Assembly (NCBI GenBank): GCA_023014335.1
Contig: JAECYW010000020.1
Location: forward strand, 1,054,001 to 1,118,000
Length of the DNA stretch: 64,000 nt
Direction of reading: 5' to 3'
Source of the DNA: Galerina marginata
Taxonomy: Eukaryota > Basidiomycota > Agaricomycetes > Agaricales > Galerinaceae
Each line of letters begins with the position of its first letter. Position 1 is the first letter of the stretch. Shown here piece after piece: positions 33,968 through 45,153 of the stretch. Under the pieces are notes generated by a model. That model made no database searches and was not told the origin of the DNA. It worked only from the letters and a program-made list of their open reading frames with translations. A program made the position numbers and the translations under genes.

Positions 33968-35906
33968 ATGAGACCTTGGTTGGAGTCGACGTCTGAACAA
34001 GCGACCGAGTTGTGGCAAAAAGACTTGGAATCTCTCTGTCTCGACGCCAAACACCGCTTTCCAGATATCGTCTGGCGTACGAAGACAGAACTGGGGGACT
34101 CCGACAATCCGAAAGCATCGAGAAAAATCTGGGGCCATCTGGGTACGTTAATAACATTGAGATTTCCAGTTTTGCTGTTTCCAATAATATGAATATTTTA
34201 GCTATTGTGCTTGCACGGGGGCCTCCAGTCTTTGCTTCCCGGTATCTCATCCGCTCATCAGAATCCAAGCCTAAAAACCATGGGGAGAAATCTGACCAGA
34301 CGTTCCTTCCAAAGGATTCCTGTGATTACAGCGCCCTATCACATGAACTTCTAGATCTCTACACGGCCGGCTCAAATAAAGTCTACCACACGAATGAAAT
34401 TGATATTTCTACTCGGCAAGAACGTCAAGATTCCCTGCGGAAAGATAGCCTATACATGTGGAGAAGCCGAATGTATTCAGATGTTCATATCAAGTTACCA
34501 CTCGGGACAAAAGAGGACCGCCAATTTTACACATTTGCGTCCCATCGCTTCCTTCTCAGTTCACGTTCACCTTATTTTCAGCATGTTCTTGCCCACGGCC
34601 CCGGGAAACGTCGAGAGTCCTCAAATAAACCGAGCATCGTCCAAGTTACCCTTCCTAGCGCGCATTTTACCCTTCCATCTCTTCATTTCATCCTTGGATA
34701 TCTCTACACCGGCACGCTGAAGTTTTCTCATCGCGGATATGACCTTGCGACTGCGCTGTTCATATTCAGCGGGTCACTATTTCTCGAACTCCCTGCTTTA
34801 AAGGAGCTAATTCTGGCGGAAATCACAGTCGAGATGCTACATGGAATGTATCATGCGTTTCTCCCCGACCCCGAATATTTAAAACTCGTGGACGGTAATT
34901 GGACCACCGCGGTAAATCTGGGCTGCCAATGTGGGATTTGTGCCAGGCGCGCTCCTCGTGTTCTCCAATTCGCACAGAAAGAGGGCATCAAGAATGATCT
35001 CCTCGAACGCGGAGCTAGACGTGCCCTTATTGGCTTGTTTGGTGAAGGTTGGTGTACCGAACAATTTTCTGCATTACCCGACGCCACTATAGGTTCAGTT
35101 TTAACCGATATGGGGGAGATGATTACAGCACCGAACGTCCTGCCTATGCTATTTGCAGCGGAGTCAGCACTCGTTAAACTGGAAGATCCGCAAATGAATT
35201 GGGGACCAATCGTGAAATCATCTATCCTCTCCGTTCGTAAATTAATTGACGATGTGCTCTGCGCAAACTCTGGAATTTGTTTCAAGTCCCAAACATGGCT
35301 GGATCTAATAGACGCTTCCGCGACGAATGTCGGAGAAAAAACATTAAAGTTTGACCAGGTTACCTGGGTTTTGAGGGCTATCTTAAGAGGTGCAAATCCT
35401 GAAAACGCGTCTGCTCTCTATCAGGTACACCATCCCAATTTCCTTATCCCACATGTTTAATTCTCAAAATTTAATAGGCTCTAGGCTCCTCTGCCAAATC
35501 GCGTTTCCGGCCCTTTTCCGTCTGGGCTCGAATTGAACGAGCCCGAGTGGAGCTTCAAAAATTGGATTTATCTGCGCCTTTCCCATCTTCGTCCATCCAG
35601 CGTCTTACACTAGGCGAAACAGACAGTCTTCTGAGTTCTGCCGCATCTTTTTACTCGTGCATATCAACTCCTAGCAGAATCGCCTCTCTTTCTGAAGAGC
35701 AGGCAAATATTGCCGGGTACAATCCATACCTTTCGGCCCTCGATCTCGCAACAATTTCGTTATACTCGCTGGCGTCGTCGAGGACAGTCACGACAGACTA
35801 CGGATTGTATTATACTCGGTGGGCAGTATCCCAAGAAACAATTACTGACCGGGAATCTATAAGGACAATTACGAGGAGGCGAAGTTGGGATTCCTTCCGG
35901 GATTAA
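33968..35906 (+). CDS. Fungal BTB/POZ domain protein (paralogue 2)
   Basis: Three exons at 33968-34142, 34202-35424 and 35478-35906, giving 608 residues, with exactly the intron positions and phases of paralogue 1 at 15986-17923. The BTB core includes 'MYSDVHIKLPLG', 'HRFLLSSRSPYFQHVL' and 'FILGYLYTGTL'. The C-terminal signature 'GCQCGICARRAPRVLQFA' and the Ser-rich final exon ('SLSEEQANIAGYNPYLSALD') are nearly identical between the two. Both copies look intact (no stops, splice sites kept), so both may be functional. The frame is open upstream of the chosen start, and an alternative Met lies at 33944. A cullin-3 adaptor role is possible from the domain but untested. Confidence 0.8.
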
Positions 35907-36579
35907 ATGGAACCAAGAGAACGATTCACTCGACGTATAGCCAATTCAGTCGTACAATGGTGACAGATTCATCACGAATGCTCTTCTATGTCCTTTGTGT
36001 AGTTCAAGTTAAAGTTTGAAAGGACGATAGGATGCAGGTGCTAGTGGCTTGTTGATGATCGAGTCAGTGCCAACCGGTACAGTAATTCTCTGGCGAACCA
36101 AGCCTCATCCCTTCAGGTACACAACGAATTGGAGTTACATATGTCGTGTGTGGCTCAGTAGCGTCGACTGGGAGCACTTGTTTGGGAAGAGTAAGACAGC
36201 GACAGGTGGCTGCGTGCGTCCGCCCTTGAAAAGTTTTCTGAAGCCACATTAGAGTCAAAGCAAGAAAATCCATGGCATTGCGACTAAATTCCAATACACA
36301 TTACATGAAGAGTCGCGCTAACACGTGGTATGACAATTTCGAAACTTCCCACTGCTGAGCATCCACCTGTCGATAGCAAGGCCCCTTCGTTATCAAGACA
36401 AGCAAGGGCAAAAGCGATTCAAAGGAAGGCATCAGTGGAAGGCTTGTGAAAGCGACCCTGCTGCTTCCGAGCTTGGAAAATGCGTCATGCAGGTACGTTA
36501 CCAATGACGACGACGATGACGGCAGCGGAGCATGGCCAGGCTCTGACTGAGAGAGGATACGAAAAGAAGAACGAGGCAA

Positions 36580-37850
36580 AGCTAAGTGCCGTAGCATCGA
36601 AGAGGAAAAGGACTTTCGATTCTCGAACTTTCGTTGTCGCTGGTGGTGTCGATGAAGATAGGACCGCCACCAATGTCGTCGTCGAAGCAGCTGGCGTTGG
36701 AGTCGGTGGTGGTATTGGTATTGACAGTGTCTTGCCAGACGACGAAGGCAGCGAATAGATTGGCTAGACACAGTCGTCCTGCCCATGCCCAACCCATGGT
36801 GTTGGGAGGAGAGGCGGCCGTCAGCGCAGCGGCGGGAAGACAACGAAGAGGGCAAAGCTTGAAGTCCCACAGACTGGATCAATGGCTGTGGAAGTTCACG
36901 GAAATTTGGCCATAGGTACCACGTCCTGCGGATCAGGTTAGCTTAGAGTAGAATTCAGAGACGTTGGAGACCGTACTAGCATAGGTAGGACAAGTTGGAG
37001 GTGAAGGTAGCAAAGCGAGCTGGTGGTAAAACGGCAAAGCACGAATGCCAGCGATGCTAGTGGTCAACGTCGATGACGCTGCTGACGTAGCAGCATAAGC
37101 CCCAAGTCTCCTGCGGACAGCCACCAAATGGTCCTAGTCAATAACTAAAACGTTAGCGGCAGCGCCGGTATTGCCTGAGCTGGCTTCATTTAGTTGGACA
37201 ATTGGTGGTAGATCGATGAAATTGTCGATATCGATGTAGACTGTGCCATGATGGAGTCGAAATGAAGATGACGGCGGTGGGTCAGGTATCAGAGAACGAA
37301 GGGCTCGCAGTCGCGGTAACGGTAATCGTGCCCCTACCCGAGGTACCGACGAAAGACGTTGGACCTGAAGAGAAGTCTAGGAGGTGGGGCGGAGTCATCT
37401 ACTCCTCAGCATACGGAAGGAGGGGTATTACGCGATATCTTCGTTCCGTAAGAATCCTGAGATGACGCTGGCCGTGTCTCCGTTGTGGTGGCGGATCCAG
37501 CGGTAGCGACCGAAGAATAGGAGGCATGAACTCCGGCTTGAGATACGTATTCGGGGCCAAAGCAGAATCGTTCGTAATTATTCTGAGGGGGTACCTGTAC
37601 AAGTGCCCCCCATCGGCTCGTTCAGCAGCTGTTGGTCCAGAGAAGCAGGTGATTCCGGTAGTTTCGACGAAGCGGAAAACATTTGAAGTTAAACCGCCAC
37701 TATGAAAGAAAGAGATTGAGATGATATAGAGAGAAGGAAGGGAGAAGAGGCGAACATTTGAGAGTCGAGACATTTCAGACAGAAAACTAACTACCTGCGT
37801 CACTAGTACGACGGCGGTATGGGTGTTGATAGAGGTGGGACACGATATCG
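36580..37850 (-). pseudogene. Mucin-like single-pass membrane gene, beta copy B, probably decayed
   Basis: The minus strand shows a leader-like start ('MGWAWAGRLCLANLFAAF' at 36797), an Asn/Thr/Ser-rich outer stretch ('DTVNTNTTTDSNASC', 'FIDTTSDNESS'), and a weak membrane-like segment upstream of an intron (near 37800-37850). A tail-like frame ('ERFCFGPEYVSQAGVHASY') contains a broken join. The order of parts along the strand does not give one clean protein, and frames shift between pieces. The design resembles fungal cell-wall-sensor or mucin-like proteins. Related remnants are at 18.5-19.9 and 48.7-50.1 kb. Confidence 0.35.
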
Positions 37851-38725
37851 ATCCAAAGTACTACAGAAATAGATTGAGTGCACATAGAACGAAGAAGGGG
37901 AGGTTCAAGAAACGTACAATGATATGTCGTCACGATTACCGACCTCCCAGGCAGCTTTGTCTGAAAAACCTCCTTTTCGCATCGTCGACAGTCTGAGTAC
38001 TGGCTAAAATCGTCAACATCAGCAATGAAAAACTTCCACCAACAAGAATATAGACGTACCTCATCGTCAATGAGCTGCTAAGCTATCCGTGTCGGCGTTC
38101 AGCTGCCGTCAAGTCCAAGACGGGGATCAAGCGGGGGTTCCTTAGGCCTTAGTAGTAGGCGAGCAGTACTAGCACTTTCACCCAAATGTTGAAGACATTG
38201 GGCTCGGGGTGACTGTCGACGGACGGCTCATCTTTTAAGTGCAAGCGCGCGGGCGGGTATGGGCAGTGGCAAGTTAAAAGCGCGTCGACAGACGTGAATT
38301 GTGAAATGAGGCCTTGAAGGAAGCGGCAGCCACGTTGTCAAAGTCGTCGAGCTCATCGTCAATGGTGTACTTGAGAAAAAGATGGTGGGGCAGCAGCCTT
38401 AAAAGTCAACATCAGTGCTTTGTCAGCCGATATCGAATCTCCGCTTTTTGAGAGGTTGTGAAATTTGACTTTCTTCTTGCTTCGTCATTGGTCAATGGCC
38501 GTTATACTTATTTGGCCAGCCTGGTCTTCTAATCCATGTTGCGCGATGACTGGCTCCAGTAGATAGGAACTGCATACGCCAGTTCTCTAATCCTGTCTTA
38601 TTTTCCGCTGAAGCAGTGATGCAACTTCGGAGTTCACGTCTATCTCGCAGGCCTTCTCTCGCTGCTATATTGACACTGAGAGCCTGGTTCCTAGTGTTTT
38701 ATCTTGGGGATTGTTTCTTTGACTT

Positions 38726-38731
38726 TGAAAC
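38726..38731. repeat. Target-site duplication, left copy (TGAAAC)
   Basis: Identical to 40026-40031. The paralogous unoccupied site is in copy A near 20640-20656. Confidence 0.8.
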
Positions 38732-40025
38732 TATGGCGTTATTTCTGTACAAAAAATAAAATCCATCAACTTTTCGTCTCCGCGACCAACTTAAGGCTAT
38801 TTTAGTGAATTTCGCTCTACTTTACCTGGTAAGACTTTCCGCGACTTTCAAATTCAAATCGCGCTACTTTCAAAATTTCCCGCTACTTTCAGAAATTCCC
38901 GCTACTTTCAGATCACTTTCCGCGACTTTCAAAAATCCCGCGACTTTCGAATTTCGCGCTACTTTCGGCAATTCGCACAACTTTCAAAATTCCGCTACTT
39001 TTGAGGTTTCCGCTACTCTCAGGACACTTAGTCCTAATCCAAGGTAAGTCTTATTATTTGCTATTCCCTGAGGTTCATGCCGTTGTCTGTGACCTTCGGC
39101 ATCATCCCAATGCGGAAGGTACTCCCCGCCGGCGCTTGTGCTCACTGTCTCCGACGACGAGCTCATTATTTGATCATTCCTCATTCGTTTTTTTTGATCT
39201 TTTTTGTGTATTAATCCATATGTAAGCTTAGTATTCATAATTTAAGTTTAAATGTATGAGAATTTGGCTGAGAAGCCCTTAAATTACAGTCCTGGGAATG
39301 TACCTTATGTCTGCCACCTCCAATACACCCATGCATCCTTGATAATGACAATAAAAGCCACTCAAAGCATTGGGATTAATTATAGACATATTTCAGGGAC
39401 ATATTTTATCAGCTCAGTGGATAAGAGGCTTAAATGACTGGTACTTCCCTTGGCACAGTCACAAAAATGTTGTTTTATAGACTCCCAGTCAAATTCTCAT
39501 ACATTTAAACTTAAATTATGAATACTAAGCTTACATATGGATTAATACACAAAAAAGATCAAAAAAAAACGAATGAGGAATGATCAAATAATGAGCTCGT
39601 CGTCGGAGACAGTGAGCACAAGCGCCGGCGGGGAGTACCTTCCGCATTGGGATGATGCCGAAGGTCACAGACAACGGCATGAACCTCAGGGAATAGCAAA
39701 TAATAAGACTTACCTTGGATTAGGACTAAGTGTCCTGAGAGTAGCGGAAACCTCAAAAGTAGCGGAATTTTGAAAGTTGTGCGAATTGCCGAAAGTAGCG
39801 CGAAATTCGAAAGTCGCGGGATTTTTGAAAGTCGCGGAAAGTGATCTGAAAGTAGCGGGAATTTCTGAAAGTAGCGGGAAATTTTGAAAGTAGCGCGATT
39901 TGAATTTGAAAGTCGCGGAAAGTCTTACCAGGTAAAGTAGAGCGAAATTCACTAAAATAGCCTTAAGTTGGTCGCGGAGACGAAAAGTTGATGGATTTTA
40001 TTTTTTGTACAGAAATAACGCCATA
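38732..40025. mobile_element. Palindromic (foldback) element with 535-base arms
   Basis: 1,294 bp. Arms 38732-39266 and 39490-40025 are inverted copies that appear identical except for one homopolymer length difference (8 T against 9 A), separated by a 223-base spacer. A direct repeat TGAAAC at 38726-38731 and 40026-40031 marks a 6-base target duplication. The ends read TATGGCGTTATTTC. Each arm contains about ten copies of a decamer-like motif CGC(G/T)ACTTTC at irregular spacing. The ORFs inside (80 and 66-84 residues, present in mirror pairs) are by-products of the symmetry. No transposase is present. Near-identity of the arms suggests recent insertion or gene-conversion upkeep. Confidence 0.85.
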
Positions 40026-40031
40026 TGAAAC
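40026..40031. repeat. Target-site duplication, right copy (TGAAAC)
   Basis: Identical to 38726-38731. Confidence 0.8.
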
Positions 40032-40375
40032 CTTCGGCTTCAAGAGCAGCTGATTTTGGACCTGTCGTTCCCGCGAATCAATCGGTCTCGGTCTGGGATT
40101 CGGTTCTGCTCCTAAAATCGTCGGTTTCTTTGTCTAACATAACATTTGTGTGTCTGATTGGTCTGCGTGAGTGCATGACGCTCTCTAAGTCCTAAATTCC
40201 CGGATTCCAACGCCGCTTCATGTACTGGATTGAATGAACAATTTCATTGGAACATGAGCTGCAAGCTCGATCAAAAAAAGAAATATAGATAATTGCGCTC
40301 GTCAAACGTCAAAATCTACCCTTCTTCGGAACGTATACTCGAGTACACGCCTACTGAGCTCGCAATACTCCCATA

Positions 40376-40942
40376 TTAGGACCGACCTAGACCTGTAAGT
40401 AAAGCGTGGAGTGGAATGGGTGTCGAAATTAAAGTCAGGGTCAAGAGGTTAAACTACGAGAAACTACGCACAGCGATGCAGGATGGGCAGCATTCGTTGG
40501 GCGCGATTCCAACTGTTAAGATGTCGAACCGTTAGAACCGGAGTTTTCGTGCACGTAATTTGAATGACGCATACCTTTGAAACCAGTAGCACAGACCGGT
40601 ACAGCTGGGCAAAGCTGCATACACTGGACACAGGATTCACAACAAGCTCCAGGTGCGAATCCAACTACTTGCATTGTTAATGATTGGATCGTTAGAGCAA
40701 TAATCAGTGCGTACGGTGGTACCCTGCGGGGCAGGTGGCTGGTATCAACGGGCAATTAATCACTCCATGACATATCGTGTCTTGAGCTGGTATAGATCAT
40801 TTAGAGGAATTATGAGACAGAAAACCAATAAGAAATTCATACGGGCTCTGGCTTCAATCGGAACAGCGCTTGCCTCGACTCCTTGGAAAAAACCAAGGAG
40901 TGAAAAGGCAAGGACAGGTAAAGTGGTGAGGGAAATGTACAT
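40376..40942 (-). CDS. Small secreted cysteine-rich protein, copy 1
   Basis: Five exons on the minus strand: 40942-40843, 40738-40715 (24 bases), 40664-40575, 40512-40468 and 40392-40376. They give 91 residues, and phases close exactly. An N-terminal signal peptide ('YISLTTLPVLAFSLLGFF') ends near 'GVEASA'. The mature part has 10 Cys in two similar units: C-P-A-G-Y-H-L-G-F-A-P-G-A-C-C-E-S-C and C-A-T-G-F-K-V-G-I-A-P-N-E-C-C-P-S-C. The C-x3-[YF]-x2-G-[FI]-A-P-x2-C-C-x-S-C pattern recalls antistasin/VWC-like knots in fungal secreted proteins. A protease-inhibitor or effector-like role is only a guess. A TATA box lies at 41002-41007, 60 bases before the ATG. The paralogue at 51304-51877 has the same five exons, which strongly supports the model. 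Confidence 0.8.
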
Positions 40943-41001
40943 CGCGGGATTTTCGAACTCTTGGAGTGAACGAGAGATTTTTGGAACGGTAAAAGTGTTG
41001 C

Positions 41002-41007
41002 TTTATA
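41002..41007 (-). promoter_or_regulatory. TATA box of Cys-rich gene copy 1
   Basis: TATAAA in 'gactataaag', 60 bases upstream of the ATG. The paralogue has TATAAA at nearly the same distance. Confidence 0.65.
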
Positions 41008-41009
41008 GT

Positions 41010-42450
41010 CGAAACTAGAGGCGCAGGTGCCGTAAATAACATTCCATACTTACTATTAATAATTCTGCGATCAAGTTGGACGGGAATATGTAAAGAATCC
41101 GAAGGATGATGTCTATCAGATACCGCTGTGACTTGTAGGGATGGCATGACTGAATTTGAATTTAAATTTGAACAATCGAAGGTCAAATTTTCAGTGTACC
41201 GAGAGAGAAATAACTGTAGAAATAAGCAGGCCAACTCAGTGTATTGACCAAAATTACAAGTCGAAAGAGCTCCATAAGTTGAACGTACATAACGCGAGCT
41301 TTGGTCGGAAGTGGACTGGAGGTATCAGAGCGCAGTTGTCACCCCACTTCAGATCTGTAACATCCAGCTGCTCCATAGCTAAACCCGGACTCCGTATTTT
41401 GAGGACGTCGGCATTCTTTTCAAATGGAATAAGTCCACCATTTCAATAATAATATTATTGCTCTACATAGTCGTTGATACCTACGTAGAAATGTCGTTTG
41501 CCGTAAAATATCATCGACTAGGGGAAGAGAAAGGATTAGCGGTTGATCATGAGGCCAACATTTAACGAATCGCGACGGCGACGAGAATATTCAAGTTGTA
41601 GGACCGATGATGGCGGGAGGGATGACGATAAATTATGGATGTTGATACCCATCGTGCATATATTATATGTTTCCGTGATTGCAGGATTTGGCCGTTTTGC
41701 TTTCAACATATTCGTAGCTTTACATTGCTTGCAGAAACTGTAATTTTAGTTCAATTACTGGACCGTGGTGTGTAAATCTACCCCTACTAATGCGACCTTT
41801 ACTACTACGTACTTTCGGACCATGAGAATTTGTGCGGCGGTAGCGCCGGAGACTGTTGAAAAAAAGGTGATGCAATATGGCGGACACAAGAGCCGCAGCG
41901 CACCTGGGCTAGTGCAGATATATTTAAAGAAATCCAAAGTTAGGTAGAGACGAAAATACACAACTCGGCTTAGTGGCTGATACGTACTGGATTTTTCAAA
42001 GGAGGTAATTGGAAGTAGATGAAACACTGAACGGACGGCCCTTGGGCCAGGTCTGCATTTTGGCATAATGTAAGCAGTTACGGTGACGGTACAATATATT
42101 ATCTACTCAGTGTTATTGTTTAATTTCCTAGGAAATAAGAAGGACGGCTTTGACTAAAGGAAACGAAGTACGAGACACGGCATCAACGAACCGCTGGAAT
42201 ATAATTAACCAAGTACAATACCAATATCCCACCACAAAAACGTAGTACTTTTGACCGTGTGTGATTATGGACTTGCGCGCCTTTTCATCATCCTCGTCAG
42301 GCTGAGCAGCGATTATTACCAATTAGCTTCCTTGTCAATGCCGCAGTGCCGGCAACAGAGCCGATTTCTAACATACACAAACACTACGTCATCCATCCGT
42401 TGCAAATCGGATCAGCCTGAAGCGACTCTGAACGGAAACATTTACGACCA
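41010..42450. other. Spacer, partly homologous to 51.95-52.7 kb
   Basis: To about 41.7 kb the sequence parallels 51.95-52.68 kb ('ggcgcaggtgccgt', 'gatgatgtctatca', 'accgatgatg'). Small ORFs at 41543-41743 (plus) and 41755-42066 (minus) have no recognisable domain. Confidence 0.35.
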
Positions 42451-42459
42451 AGTTTGACC

Positions 42460-44560
42460 TCCTTGCCTATGTTTTCAGAGAGTTGGACGACATACAAGAC
42501 AGAGACAGCCTGGAAATGTGTAGAATGGAATCGTCTTCCGTCAGGAAAGGTCTGCAAACCCACATATGAATGTTCTCGGAGTCTGACCATCTTTTCTTTC
42601 AATCTCGTCTAAATCCTTGTCACTCTTTCAGGCATAGCTCGTACTTGTACTCCGTGCCTAATGTTATAACGTTTAGCCCCGGTAAAGGACTCACCTGCGT
42701 CCCCATCGTCCTTCTCTTTCTTCAACAGTGCACTACTATCGTGCGTCCAGGGAATATGCCCGATTTCAACATTAGCACCTCAGTCTTGCTTCGCTCTCTT
42801 GTACCGACAAGGCTGAGCCTGCCGATCAACAGTTCAACGAGGTAGAAGATACGTTACAAGAGCGGTTTTGAGAACGGGAAGGGCGTGGGCACTGCCGGGG
42901 CTGGTACTGGCGGCGAGTCAACATATCAAGCACAGATGTAGACGAACGTAAAGCCTAAGAACACGAGGGAAGAAAAGGCCAGTGTGAGATACCGACGATG
43001 ACGACACCAGAAACCCTCTGCTGATGCGAACTCGATACTCAGTCCACTCCGTTTGCGTTCATCCCAGCGAGGCTTGCCCGCGCCAACCACCGTCACTCTT
43101 CCTAAAAATAGACACCACAAACCACACCACCACCGTTGTCGTGGATGAGCTTCCCCTTTTCTCCTCTCTAACGTATCGTACCGGCGGTCATTGTCATCGT
43201 CAGTTCCCCTTCCAGCTCTAGCTCTAATCCCCTCGGCGTTGTTCTTTCCGATGCCAGCGTCATACTGAGACCTGGATCCTATTCGCTATCCGTGGGCCTT
43301 CATTTCGTCTCCGTCGTCTCTTTACCCCCCGTTGTCACTGTTTCCGTTTCAACGCCTCCTAACGCGATCTTCTAGTACTGGTGACAGATGATAGATCCAC
43401 ACCCCGCACGGGTGTCGCTTCCACTGCCCCTACCACTGCCGAATCAGGGCCGTCACTACTGAAGGATATTTCGCCTCGGATGCGTTCTGACTTGCCTCAG
43501 CGGGAAATATCGCTAGTAAGGGCTTCTCGGTAGACGTAGGTGTGGCTATGGGTGTTGTGGGCACGACCGGCGAACGTGGAAGACGGATTGGGAGGAGGAG
43601 GAGGAGGAAATCGTAAGGCGGACAGGGGCGGATAGGAGAACGGCGATGATTGGGATGATGACCCACAACCCCTGCTATGTACGCCGACAAGAGAGAACGG
43701 CTAGGAATGGTGCCCTCTCGACTGCTTCGATTTCCAATCGCAGCTTCGTACTCTTCCCTCTCCCTAGCCCCCTTCGTCTAATTTTGGCCCCCGTCGCAAT
43801 AGTTGAGCACCGTCAAGTCCATTACAGGACGTTGAACGTCATGAGTCCGGATGACTGATCTAGCTCTGCCCTAGCACATCCACGGCTCGTCCTCAGAGCT
43901 ACATTGCTGACGATATCTGTACCTCACGCATTCTTGTACTAAGAAACAGGCGTCATAGCCTTCGCCTATGGACTCTGTCTTTGTAAAGGTGCTTCGCGCC
44001 CCAGTGTCGTCGGGCGTCGCCTAACAGCCCACTTTTCTTCCTATCTACGTACGTTTGTCCCTCGATAGGTATAACCCTATCATCATTGCCACGCTGATCT
44101 GGATCTCTAGAGGATGCCTTCCTCCTCCATCGGTGAAGGAAAAACACTGGTTCTACCGAACTGACTGACATTTGTCAACGTCAACCAACTTCTTCGCCAT
44201 CGCCAGATTGCAGATTTTCTCGATCCGCCGTGACGTTTTCTTCTTCCTCTCACCCTGGAGTCTAAATCTTCATCGTTCGCTCCACTACCGTTCTCCTGTC
44301 TCAGTTCCAGCCTCCAATTGTTCATCGAATATAACGGCTATCCTGAACTCTACTCGTCAAATATTTACTGCCCACTCGAGCGGACTATGAGCAACCCGAT
44401 CGAGGGTCTTGCTGATGTATGCTGCAAGTTGTTTTTGCTGGTTCTCTTCCCTTCAGCCTCGATTTTGAGCTCCAGCGCTTATGCAGCCAATCATAGAGCC
44501 GACCTTGGTTTTGGTGACAGGTGGGCAGGATGGATTCGAGCGATGTAGGCTCGATTTTTG
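42460..44560 (+). repeat. Gamma repeat, copy D
   Basis: Homologous to 55.7-57.0 and 57.0-58.3 kb. Shared landmarks are 'gtcaggaaaggt' (42541, 57004), 'ttcttcaacagt' (42720, 57395), 'cctattcgctatccgt' (43277, 56002) and 'accgtcaagtcca' (43808, 56476). It contains Ser/Thr-rich and Gly-rich broken frames resembling a mucin-like membrane protein. No intact gene. Confidence 0.5.
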
Positions 44561-45153
44561 TTCTTAGTCGGATGAATGGGTAATTGCGTACAATGTACGC
44601 TTATCAGCACCGGCGCTGTTGTCAGCGTCGGCTTAGAGGATTGCTCTTCTTGATCCACCAGCGGATCTTCCGCCTGAGATCGCGCTCAACCCTGTCCTTC
44701 TCACCTAGTAAAGACTGCGAATTTAGACTTTGGAACGACTTGGGTTGGCATCCAGACGGCTCAATGAACGGGCAATCAAGCATTGCTATTCTAGTAAGAT
44801 CTGGATCTTATTCATATTTCCCTTGCGCTGCTTCAGTGCACACACACTGAATAAGGTGAGGGAGAGAATACCCGTCGTGGATTAACGGAGTTCCCCTTAC
44901 CTGGCCTTAGTCTTAATTTGAAATCTATTTCAAGAAAGGTGAGAAAATTATGCTTTTACAAACTGTCCATCTTCAGTGCAGCTCAATAGTGTATTCGACA
45001 GAAAAAGCGCAAAAGGAGTGAAACCCCAGGATACACGCAGAAATAGAAGGGCTGGATATTTTCGTCTTCACTGCCGCATCTGTCCAACTACATAAGTCGT
45101 GTTACTTTGATCCTTGCTTACCGCCTTCACCACACTGCCTCAAATTCATTATA
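44561..45153. other. Upstream region of the eight-exon membrane gene
   Basis: No supported gene in this stretch. Confidence 0.35.

Larger units (their letters stand above)
32461..41720. repeat. Segmental duplication, copy B (most complete block)
   Basis: Order: alpha repeat (32.5-33.4), BTB gene (33.97-35.9), beta relic (36.58-37.85), inserted palindrome (38.73-40.03), Cys-rich secreted gene (40.38-40.94) and a tail to about 41.7 kb. The last two parts match 51.2-52.7 kb, for example 'attgcgctcgtcaaacgtca' near 40293 and 51213. Confidence 0.6.

Noticed and set aside
38805..39952. Mirror-image ORFs of 80 and 66-84 residues
   Set aside because: They are produced twice by the palindrome and consist of translated ACTTTC-type motifs. 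No evidence of coding.
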